Positions 27,086-34,256 of a DNA stretch of 64,000 nucleotides are shown here, piece after piece. The translations under genes were made by a program, and so were the position numbers. The DNA is from Streptomyces cyaneochromogenes (GTDB taxonomy: Bacteria; Actinomycetota; Actinomycetes; Streptomycetales; Streptomycetaceae). The notes below the pieces were generated by a model. The model made no database searches, was not told where the DNA came from, and saw only the letters and a list, made by a program, of their open reading frames with translations. Each line of letters begins with the position of its first letter. The first letter of the stretch is position 1. The stretch is taken from assembly GCF_003963535.1 (NCBI RefSeq), contig NZ_CP034539.1, forward strand, positions 3,472,001-3,536,000, written 5' to 3'.

Positions 27086-28915
27086 TCAGCCCGCAGCGGT
27101 GGCGCTTGCCGACGCCCGTAGCCACACCTCACAGCCCACGGTCTGGAACAGCGCGTCGAAGGGCAGGGCCGCAGGCAGCGGTCGCCCGCAGACCTCGCGC
27201 AGCACGTTCGCGTCGATCAGGCCCAGCCGAGCCATCCGGGAGTCCTCGCACAGGGCCAGCAACTCGGCACGGTTCTCGCGCAGCCCCACCTCCACCTCAT
27301 GGGAGCCCTCGTCCTTCGTATGGCGGGTCAGGCTCTCGTCGGGAACGATGCCGCGCATCGCCTCGACGATGAGCGGCTTGTACGACCAAGGGGTGATCCG
27401 GTCCTCCGGCCGCACTGCCAGGCCCGCTTCGATCACGCGGTCGTCGTAGTAGGGGGCGGTGACGGTGAGCCCGGTACAAGCGGCCATCTGACCCAGCTGC
27501 CGGACCAACCCGGACGTGATCCGCATCGCGTGCAGCTCGACATGCTGTCCGCGTCGCTCGGCCAGCGGTTCGGCGGTTCGGGCCGCGGTGAGAACCAGCT
27601 CGCGCACGGCATCGACCGCCGCCGGCGTCACCCATGGGGGCAGCCGCGGCGGTGTCCCCCAGTCCAGAGTGGGTGCCTCCAAGGGTGGCGGCACGGCAGT
27701 GAGCCGGTCGCCGACCCTGGCCAGCCACTCCCGGTAGGGGCTGCTGTCCCACAACTGCCGGAACGTTTCCCGATACGGCCACGGGCGCTGGGCGGCGAAA
27801 CCACGCACGCGCCGCAACGCGACCCCGGGACGCGTACGCGCGAGCGCGTGCAGGTGCGCAGGTGAGCCGGCGAGCAGTTCGTCCCCGCCGAAGCCGGTCA
27901 GATGCAGCTGTGAGCCGCGCGCCGCGGCCGACCGCGGGATGACCATCCACCGGCTGCGATCGACGACGGCCGGGCACGGTTCGTCAAAGCGGTCGTCCAC
28001 GTCTCGCAGACCCTCGTACACCATCGGCGACCGGTCCCCGGCGATGATGTGGTGCTCCACCTCGCCCAGTCCGGCAACGGTGCGGCGGGCCCAGGTCACG
28101 TCGTCGCCCATGGGGTCGCGGCCGTCGGCGGTGTAGGCGATGACCTTCACCGCGTCGCGAGCGGCCAGAGAGCACACCGAGGTGGAATCCAACCCGCCGA
28201 GATCACAGCTCACCAGGCCTCGGCCCCGAACCCGAGCCTCGACCGCGGCGGACAGCGCCTCCCGCAGCGCCGCCGCGCCTTCGGCCATCGGGAGCACCGG
28301 CTCGGGCGGTGTCCACCGCCTGACGGACCGTCGTCGGCCGTTGCTGTCGAGCACCAGGTAATGGTCGGTCGGCAGGGCGCCCACTCCGCGCCACACCGGT
28401 CGGCCTGCGAGCGGGTGCGGCACCGACGGATTGAGCAGATGGACCGCCAGCAGCTGCTCGTCGACCGCGGCGTCGAGCAGGTCGGCCGGCACGTCGGCCC
28501 GGTCAGCGGCCACCGTGGCGTCACCGATCCTGGCGTGGAACACCCGCCGAAGGCCGGTGACGTTTCCCTGGACGCGCACGCAACCGTCGACCGAAGCGGC
28601 GAGATGGAAGCTCCCCACCACGGAGGCGGCGAATCCGTCGAGGTCAGCGACCGTTTTCGTGCGTCCGGCCGCCGCACTGAGCCGGTCGGCGGTGACGTCG
28701 TGTTCACCGATGACCGCGATCTTCACCCGGCCTGCCTCACCGACCACCAGGGCGTGGGGCGACCAGTTGCCCAGCAACCAGGGCCGCCCGGACGGATGGC
28801 TGACCTCCTGCACCGCCCGGCCACGCAGCACGGCGCCGACCGGCGCCGCCGACGCACAGTCCGGGAGAACGACAAACCAGCACGGAACGTCGCCGCCATC
28901 AGGAAAAGTGCCCAT
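27086..28915 (-). CDS. Lasso cyclase C (asparagine-synthetase-like)
   Basis: A protein of 609 residues from the ATG at 28915, with GGGAGAG nine bases upstream; an open frame extends to 29044 but would overlap the precursor gene's end. The N-terminal ~200 residues form a degenerate glutaminase-like domain without a catalytic Cys at position 2. The C-terminal synthetase domain has the ATP-PPi motif as LGGLDSTSVCSLAA (Leu instead of the first Ser), HLTGFGGDELLAG and PYYDDRVIEAGL. It adenylates the Glu side chain of the core and closes the macrolactam with the freed N-terminus. It lies 125 bp after the precursor gene in the same direction. Confidence 0.93.
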   Translation of the reverse strand: MGTFPDGGDVPCWFVVLPDCASAAPVGAVLRGRAVQEVSHPSGRPWLLGNWSPHALVVGEAGRVKIAVIGEHDVTADRLSAAAGRTKTVADLDGFAASVVGSFHLAASVDGCVRVQGNVTGLRRVFHARIGDATVAADRADVPADLLDAAVDEQLLAVHLLNPSVPHPLAGRPVWRGVGALPTDHYLVLDSNGRRRSVRRWTPPEPVLPMAEGAAALREALSAAVEARVRGRGLVSCDLGGLDSTSVCSLAARDAVKVIAYTADGRDPMGDDVTWARRTVAGLGEVEHHIIAGDRSPMVYEGLRDVDDRFDEPCPAVVDRSRWMVIPRSAAARGSQLHLTGFGGDELLAGSPAHLHALARTRPGVALRRVRGFAAQRPWPYRETFRQLWDSSPYREWLARVGDRLTAVPPPLEAPTLDWGTPPRLPPWVTPAAVDAVRELVLTAARTAEPLAERRGQHVELHAMRITSGLVRQLGQMAACTGLTVTAPYYDDRVIEAGLAVRPEDRITPWSYKPLIVEAMRGIVPDESLTRHTKDEGSHEVEVGLRENRAELLALCEDSRMARLGLIDANVLREVCGRPLPAALPFDALFQTVGCEVWLRASASATAAG

Positions 28916-28943
28916 AACGGTGTCTCTCCCGGACGCTCGCCTC

Positions 28944-28975
28944 GGAGTGGTCGGAGTGGTCTCGGAGTGGTCAAA
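28944..28975. repeat. Short tandem repeat in the precursor-cyclase gap
   Basis: GGAGTGGTC recurs three times (the + strand reads CTCGGAGTGGTCGGAGTGGT and then CTCGGAGTGGTC) in the 125-bp gap between the lasso precursor and cyclase genes. It may influence mRNA structure between a highly and a weakly expressed gene. Confidence 0.6.
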
Positions 28976-29040
28976 GACGGGAGGGCATAAGGAGGGCGGC
29001 GGGGTTGCGTATGACACAATCCACGCCACCCGGGAACGCT

Positions 29041-29151
29041 TCACAGGCTGAACCTCAGGGGAATGACCCTCTCAGGCCCTCTGTTCGTGCCCAGACCAGT
29101 CCTGCGGAAAGAACCGGCCGCACTCAGCGTCGGACGCTCGTAAGTACGCAT
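29041..29151 (-). CDS. Lasso peptide precursor A
   Basis: A protein of 36 residues from the ATG at 29151, backed by a consensus AAGGAGGTG ribosome-binding site nine bases upstream (29159-29167). The leader is MRTYERPTLSAAGSFRRTG, which carries the lasso signature Y-x-x-P-x-L-x-x-x-G-x-F and the conserved Thr at position -2. The predicted core is LGTNRGPERVIPLRFSL (17 residues). Glu8 is the only acidic core residue, so an eight-residue Leu1-Glu8 macrolactam is expected, with the cationic tail RVIPLRFSL threaded. A Gly1-Glu9 ring is possible only if cleavage falls after Thr. No Cys is present, so there are no disulfides. It is first in the operon that continues with the cyclase, RRE, peptidase and exporter. 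I do not recall this core among named lasso peptides. Confidence 0.92.
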   Translation of the reverse strand: MRTYERPTLSAAGSFRRTGLGTNRGPERVIPLRFSL

Positions 29152-29158
29152 CCCGTCA

Positions 29159-29167
29159 CACCTCCTT
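29159..29167 (-). promoter_or_regulatory. Consensus ribosome-binding site that fixes the precursor start
   Basis: The minus strand reads AAGGAGGTG with nine bases to the ATG at 29151. It rules out the longer frame that begins at 29274. Upstream to 29297 I see no convincing -35/-10 pair. Confidence 0.85.
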
Positions 29168-29297
29168 TCCACCACCCGAAGCCGGACTGGAGAGTTCAGG
29201 AGTGTGATCCTCGATGTGCGCACTTCAATAGCGGATCCCTTCCAGGGTAGCCACACACTTGACAAAACGCCCACTTATGGACACCCCCGGGCAGTAT

Positions 29298-29327
29298 GGA
29301 GCCCCCTCCCGATCGGGAGGGGGCTCC
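29298..29327 (-). terminator. Terminator of the TIGR03960 radical SAM gene
   Basis: GGAGCCCCCTCCC (29298-29310) pairs with GGGAGGGGGCTCC (29315-29327) around GATC. It stands between the end of the radical SAM gene and the lasso operon and insulates the latter. Confidence 0.8.
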
Positions 29328-29352
29328 ATTGACTTGACTCCAGGCCCCGGCC

Positions 29353-31326
29353 TCAGACCCCGCTGCCATTGGGAGCAGGCGCGGCGTTCTTGACCGTCAA
29401 GGGCAGCAGCTTCTTCCCCGTCGGGCCGATCTGGATGTGGGTGTCCATCTGCGGGCACACCCCGCAGTCGAAGCACGGCGTCCACCGGCAGTCCTCGACC
29501 TCGGTCTCGTCGAGGGCGTCCTGCCAGTCCTCCCAGAGCCAGTCCTTGTCCAGGCCGGAGTCCAGGTGGTCCCAGGGAAGGACCTCCTCGTACGTCCGCT
29601 CACGCGTCGTGTACCAGTCGACGTCGACGCCGAAGGGGGCCAGCGCCTTGTCCGCGCACTGCATCCAGCGGTCGTACGAGAAGTGCTCGCGCCAGCCGTC
29701 GAAGCGGCCGCCGTCGTCGTAGACCGCGCGGATGACGGCGCCGATGCGGCGGTCGCCGCGGGAGAGCAGGCCCTCGACGATGCCGGGCTTGCCGTCGTGG
29801 TAGCGGAAGCCGATGGAGCGGCCGTACTTCTTGTCGCCGCGGATCTTGTCGCGGAGCTTCTCCAGACGGGCGTCCGTCTCCTCCGCGCTGAGCTGCGGGG
29901 CCCACTGGAAGGGCGTGTGGGGCTTGGGGACGAAGCCGCCGATGGAGACCGTGCAGCGGATGTCGTTGGAGCGGGAGACCTCGCGGCCCTTGGCGATGAC
30001 CTTCGTCGCCATGTCGGCGATCTGCAGGACGTCGTCGTCGGTCTCCGTCGGCAGGCCGCACATGAAGTACAGCTTCACCTGACGCCAGCCGTTGCCGTAC
30101 GCCGTCGCGACGGTACGGATCAGGTCGTCCTCCGAGACCATCTTGTTGATGACCTTGCGGATGCGCTCCGAGCCGCCCTCCGGGGCGAAGGTCAGGCCGG
30201 AGCGGCGGCCGTTCCTCGTCAGCTCGTTCGCCAGATCGATGTTGAAGGCGTCGACCCGGGTGGACGGCAGCGAAAGACCGATCTTGTCTTCCGTGTAGCG
30301 GTCGGCCAGGCCCTTGGCGATGTCGCCGATCTCCGAGTGGTCCGCCGACGACAGCGAGAGGAGGCCGACCTCCTCGAAGCCCGTCGCCTTCAGGCCCTTG
30401 TCGACCATCTCGCCGATGCCCGTGATCGAGCGCTCACGCACCGGGCGGGTGATCATGCCCGCCTGGCAGAAGCGGCAGCCTCGGGTGCAGCCGCGGAAGA
30501 TCTCCACCGACATGCGCTCATGGACCGTCTCGGCGAGCGGCACCAGGGGCTGCTTGGGGTACGGCCACTCGTCCAGGTCCATGACGGTGTGCTTGGACAC
30601 GCGCCACGGGACGCCCGACTTGTTCGGTACGACGCGGGCGATACGGCCGTCCGCGAGGTACTCGACGTCGTAGAACGCCGGGATGTACACCGCACCCGTC
30701 TTCGCCAGGCGGAAGAGGACCTCTTCGCGGCCGCCGGGGCGGCCCTCCGCCTTCCACTCGCGGATGATCTTCGTCATGTCGAGCACGGCCTGCTCGCCGT
30801 CGCCGATGACGGCGGCGTCGATGAAGTCGGCGATCGGCTCGGGGTTGAAGGCCGCGTGGCCGCCGGCCAGGACGATCGGGTCGTCGATGGTCCGGTCCTT
30901 GGACTCCAGCGGGATACCGGCCAGGTCCAGGGCCGTGAGCATGTTGGTGTAGCCGAGCTCGGTGGAGAAGGACAGGCCGAACACGTCGAAGGCCTTCACC
31001 GGGCGGTGGCTGTCCACCGTGAACTGCGGGACGCCGTGCTCCCGCATCAGCGCCTCCAGGTCCGGCCACACGCTGTACGTGCGCTCGGCGAGGACGCCCT
31101 CCTGCTCGTTCAGGACCTCGTAAAGGATCATGACGCCCTGGTTGGGCAGACCGACCTCGTACGCGTCGGGGTACATGAGCGCCCAGCGGACGTCGCAGGA
31201 CTCCCACGGCTTGACCGTGGAGTTGAGCTCTCCGCCGACGTACTGGATCGGCTTCTGCACATGCGGGAGCAGAGCTTCGAGCTGCGGGAACACGGACTCA
31301 GCGGCCGCAGCGGCTTCGGCAGGCAT
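29353..31326 (-). CDS. TIGR03960 family B12-binding/radical SAM protein
   Basis: A protein of 657 residues from the ATG at 31326, chosen for GAAGG eight bases upstream; an ATG at 31371 is in frame but lacks a site. The N-terminal ~230 residues resemble the cobalamin-type domain of such proteins (MYPDAYEVGLPNQGVMILYE). The radical SAM cluster motif is RGCTRGCRFCQAGM (CxxxCxxC), followed by LTFAPEGGSERIRKVINKM. Near the C-terminus a second Cys cluster (CRWTPCFDCGVCPQMD) could hold another metal centre. The partner TIGR03936 protein is usually encoded close by; here it is 6.1 kb away, with the lasso operon and a membrane protein between. The pair's reaction is not known. Confidence 0.88.
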   Translation of the reverse strand: MPAEAAAAAESVFPQLEALLPHVQKPIQYVGGELNSTVKPWESCDVRWALMYPDAYEVGLPNQGVMILYEVLNEQEGVLAERTYSVWPDLEALMREHGVPQFTVDSHRPVKAFDVFGLSFSTELGYTNMLTALDLAGIPLESKDRTIDDPIVLAGGHAAFNPEPIADFIDAAVIGDGEQAVLDMTKIIREWKAEGRPGGREEVLFRLAKTGAVYIPAFYDVEYLADGRIARVVPNKSGVPWRVSKHTVMDLDEWPYPKQPLVPLAETVHERMSVEIFRGCTRGCRFCQAGMITRPVRERSITGIGEMVDKGLKATGFEEVGLLSLSSADHSEIGDIAKGLADRYTEDKIGLSLPSTRVDAFNIDLANELTRNGRRSGLTFAPEGGSERIRKVINKMVSEDDLIRTVATAYGNGWRQVKLYFMCGLPTETDDDVLQIADMATKVIAKGREVSRSNDIRCTVSIGGFVPKPHTPFQWAPQLSAEETDARLEKLRDKIRGDKKYGRSIGFRYHDGKPGIVEGLLSRGDRRIGAVIRAVYDDGGRFDGWREHFSYDRWMQCADKALAPFGVDVDWYTTRERTYEEVLPWDHLDSGLDKDWLWEDWQDALDETEVEDCRWTPCFDCGVCPQMDTHIQIGPTGKKLLPLTVKNAAPAPNGSGV

Positions 31327-31414
31327 GTCGCGAACCTTCGTGAGCTGGACTGAACTGACAGGGGTGACCATCTAGCCTAACGCGACCGCGGACACCCCCC
31401 GTACGTCCGAAGGC

Positions 31415-32923
31415 TCAGAGGACCTCCGTCGCGCCCTTGGTGCCGGCCCAGAACCCGGGCAGCTCGGCCTCCACGGCCGCCGCACGCTGCTCCTCACGCC
31501 CGTACAGCAGGCCGTACGTGAAGGCGCTCTCCCCGGCCGCGTGCGCGACCGCGGACAGCTCGCGCAGGGTCCCGCGGGCCATGACGCTGTCCTGGTGCTC
31601 GCCGAGCAGGTTCTGCAAGGACTTCATGGTCTTGACCAGGTCCTTGGCCGGCTTGCCGAGCGCCGGGGTGGCCGCTTCCGCCGCGTAACGGGTGCGCTTG
31701 GTCTTCTTGCGGGCCTCGTGGATGGCGACGTCCCGGTCGCTGCCGGGGTCCAGCTCCAGCGCCTGCTCGACGAGCCGGGCCACCTTGCGGAAGTCCTTCT
31801 TCACGGCCTTGGGCAGCACCTTGCCGGGTTTCTTCCCGGCCGCCTCCCGCAGCGGCGGGTCGGTGAGCACCGCGTCCAGGGTGTCGAGCAGGGCCAGGTA
31901 GCGGTGGGAGTCCAGGACCCCGATCAGCCGGCCGCTCGCCCCGCCGGGGCTGTCACCCGCCCACTTGCTCACACGCTCGGCGACCGGACCGGAGACCAGC
32001 GCGGAGGGCACCTCGTCCAGAGCCGTCAACAGGCGTTCGTTCAGCACCTCTCGGTCCCGGTCCACGCCCAGCTCGCCGGCCAGCCACTTCAGCTCGTCAC
32101 CGATCGGGTCGGTGACCGCCCGGTCCAGGACCTTGCCGAAGGACTTGAAGGTGCTGCGCAGCCGGCGGGTGGCGACGCGCATGCTGTGGACGGAATCCTC
32201 GACGTCCTGGCGTACCGCGGGGTCGAGGTCGACGATGGCGTCCCGCTGGGCACGGACGTACGCGAGCACGTGATCCCCGGCGGTCACGGCCTCCTCGGCG
32301 GACCCGGAAGCGAGCTTCCTCTTCTTCGGGGCGGTCTCGGCCAGGGCCCGCGCGAGCTTCGACGCCGACTTCGACGGCCGTACACCCGCCTTGCGCAACC
32401 GCTTCTCCACCTTGTCGAGCAGGACCGGGTCGACGTCGTCGGCCAGCTCCACCTCGATCTCGGTCCACTGTGCGGTGCCACTGCCGCCGCTGAGGCGTTC
32501 CGCCCGAACGGCGTCCACGCTGACCTCCGCCAGCACCCGCCCCTCGGCGTCGACGAGGTCCCGCACATCGCGGTCGGAACGCAGCCGGACCACAGGCACC
32601 AGCTCGGCGTCCCTGACCCTGGAGCGGACGAGTCCGGCGAGATCACCGGGCAGGTCGTCGGACAACGGGGCCTGGATCTCGTCCCGCACGCCCGGACTGA
32701 CGGGGAACTTCAGATGCCAGCCCGCGTCGGAGCCGCCCGTCCTGCGTCGCAGGGTGACGGACGACGCGGCGAGGCGTTCGTCCACGGTGTCGTAGTAGGT
32801 GGCGTCCAACTGCGCGACACCTTTGTCGATGACCTCCGCCACCCCGGCGACGCCCGTCAGATCGGGCAGGCCGCTCTCGTCGGACTCGTACTTCCGCTCG
32901 ATCTCGCGCTTTGTGTCCGCCAT
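31415..32923 (-). CDS. CYTH and CHAD domain protein
   Basis: A protein of 502 residues with an ATG at 32923. The CYTH domain occupies about residues 1-200 and starts with the diagnostic EIERKYE (ExExK) and WHLKFPV. The CHAD domain follows at about 215-500, with HSMRVATRRLRSTFKSFG and HEARKKTKRTRYAAEA, both His/Arg/Lys-rich helices that bind polyphosphate. CYTH enzymes hydrolyse triphosphates or polyphosphate with divalent metals; the fusion probably acts on, or docks to, polyphosphate granules. No ribosome-binding site is visible, and a TAGATT box lies six bases before the ATG, so the mRNA may be leaderless. Confidence 0.93.
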   Translation of the reverse strand: MADTKREIERKYESDESGLPDLTGVAGVAEVIDKGVAQLDATYYDTVDERLAASSVTLRRRTGGSDAGWHLKFPVSPGVRDEIQAPLSDDLPGDLAGLVRSRVRDAELVPVVRLRSDRDVRDLVDAEGRVLAEVSVDAVRAERLSGGSGTAQWTEIEVELADDVDPVLLDKVEKRLRKAGVRPSKSASKLARALAETAPKKRKLASGSAEEAVTAGDHVLAYVRAQRDAIVDLDPAVRQDVEDSVHSMRVATRRLRSTFKSFGKVLDRAVTDPIGDELKWLAGELGVDRDREVLNERLLTALDEVPSALVSGPVAERVSKWAGDSPGGASGRLIGVLDSHRYLALLDTLDAVLTDPPLREAAGKKPGKVLPKAVKKDFRKVARLVEQALELDPGSDRDVAIHEARKKTKRTRYAAEAATPALGKPAKDLVKTMKSLQNLLGEHQDSVMARGTLRELSAVAHAAGESAFTYGLLYGREEQRAAAVEAELPGFWAGTKGATEVL

Positions 32924-32929
32924 GACCTG

Positions 32930-32935
32930 AATCTA
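32930..32935 (-). promoter_or_regulatory. Possible -10 box of a leaderless CYTH-CHAD transcript
   Basis: The minus strand reads TAGATT, then six bases, then ATG. A start point at or next to the A of the ATG would follow. The -35 region is weak (TGTTAT at 17-bp spacing). Confidence 0.35.
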
Positions 32936-33056
32936 GTTGGTGTCACGACGTGATAACAGGGCCCACTCGACATGGACACCGGGCAAACGGGCGATGACGC
33001 CAGGGCATCCGACGTTTCTCGGTCTAGGGGTTCGGCACCCGGTCCGGAGCCCGGCG

Positions 33057-34256
33057 CTACGCGGACATCGGACGCTGCACCCGGATCGACTGCAGCAACC
33101 CGACCGCCACCCACACCGCGAACATCGACGACCCTCCGTACGACACGAACGGCAGCGGCAGACCGGTCACCGGCATGATTCCCAGCGTCATCCCGATGTT
33201 CTCGAACGACTGGAAGGCGAACCACGCCACGATCCCCGCCGCGACGATCGTCCCGTACAGCTCGGTCGTCTCCCGCGCGATCCGGCAGGCCCGCCACAGG
33301 ATCACACCGAGGAGCAGGATGATCAGCCCACCGCCGACGAAGCCCAGCTCCTCCCCCGCCACCGTGAAGACGAAGTCGGTCTGCTGCTCCGGCACGAACT
33401 GGCCGGTCGTCTGCGAGCCGTGGAACAGACCCGAGCCGGTGAGCCCGCCCGAACCGATCGCGATACGCGCCTGGTTGGTGTTGTAGCCGACGCCCGCCGG
33501 ATCGAGCTCGGGGTTGGCGAAGGCCGCGAAACGGGCGATCTGGTAGTCGTCCAGAACACCCAGTTGCCAGATCGCGATCGCACCGATCGTCCCCGTGCCG
33601 ATCAGCCCGAAGACCCAGCGGTTGGAGGCGCCGGACGCGAGCAGCACGCCCAGCACGATCACGACCATCACCATGACCGAGCCGAGGTCGGGCATGAGCA
33701 TCACGATCAGCATGGGCACCGTGGCCAGGCCCAGCGCCTGCACGACCGTGCGGTGGTCGGGGTACTGCTTGTCGCCCGCGTCCACTCTCGTCGCCAGCAG
33801 CATCGCCATGCCCAGGATGATCGTGACCTTCACGAACTCCGAGGGCTGGAGGGAGAAGCCGCCGGGAAGCTTGATCCAGGAGTGGGCGCCGTTGATGGTC
33901 GAGCCGAGCGGGGTGAGCACCAGCAGGATCAGGAAGACCGAGACGCCGTACAGGATCGGCACGGCGGTGCGCAGGGTGCGGTGGCCGAGCCAGACCGTGC
34001 CGATCATCAGGGCGAAGCCGATGCCGGCGTTCAGCAGATGGCGGACCAGGAAGTAGTACTGGTCGCCCTGGTTGAGCTCGGTGCGGTTGCGGGTCGCCGA
34101 GAAGACGAGCAGCGAGCCCATCAGCGACAGGCCGATCGCCGCCAGCAGTATCGTCCAGTCGAGCCTGCGGGCGAGCGAGTCTCGGGCGAACAAGCGGGTC
34201 CAGCCCGCCCGTTCCGGCCCGTACCCGGAGACCTGGAAGCTGTTGGCGCCGGTCAT
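33057..34256 (-). CDS. rodA: RodA/FtsW-type SEDS glycosyltransferase
   Basis: A protein of 399 residues with an ATG at 34256 that overlaps the PBP2 stop codon (ATGA). About ten membrane segments are visible. Characteristic SEDS blocks are INGAHSWIKLPGGFSLQPSE, PDLGSVMVMVVIVLGVLLAS, VAGEELGFVGGGLIILLLG and FQSFENIGMTLGIMPVTGLP. SEDS proteins polymerise lipid II together with a class B PBP. Its direct pairing with the PBP2 gene and with mreBCD upstream indicates the MreB-linked wall synthase, which in Streptomyces acts chiefly in spore-wall synthesis rather than in tip growth. Confidence 0.93.
   Translation of the reverse strand: MTGANSFQVSGYGPERAGWTRLFARDSLARRLDWTILLAAIGLSLMGSLLVFSATRNRTELNQGDQYYFLVRHLLNAGIGFALMIGTVWLGHRTLRTAVPILYGVSVFLILLVLTPLGSTINGAHSWIKLPGGFSLQPSEFVKVTIILGMAMLLATRVDAGDKQYPDHRTVVQALGLATVPMLIVMLMPDLGSVMVMVVIVLGVLLASGASNRWVFGLIGTGTIGAIAIWQLGVLDDYQIARFAAFANPELDPAGVGYNTNQARIAIGSGGLTGSGLFHGSQTTGQFVPEQQTDFVFTVAGEELGFVGGGLIILLLGVILWRACRIARETTELYGTIVAAGIVAWFAFQSFENIGMTLGIMPVTGLPLPFVSYGGSSMFAVWVAVGLLQSIRVQRPMSA

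Noticed and set aside
28916..29044. An N-terminal extension of the lasso cyclase up to 29044.
   Set aside because: The extension is not cyclase-like and overlaps the precursor stop, and a good ribosome-binding site precedes the ATG at 28915.
29259..29264. A perfect TTGACA on the + strand between the radical SAM gene and the lasso operon.
   Set aside because: No -10 follows at 16-19 bp and no + strand gene lies downstream.
29041..29274. A 77-residue version of the lasso precursor starting at 29274.
   Set aside because: The ATG at 29151 has a consensus ribosome-binding site and gives a leader of normal lasso length; the extra 41 residues show no leader features.
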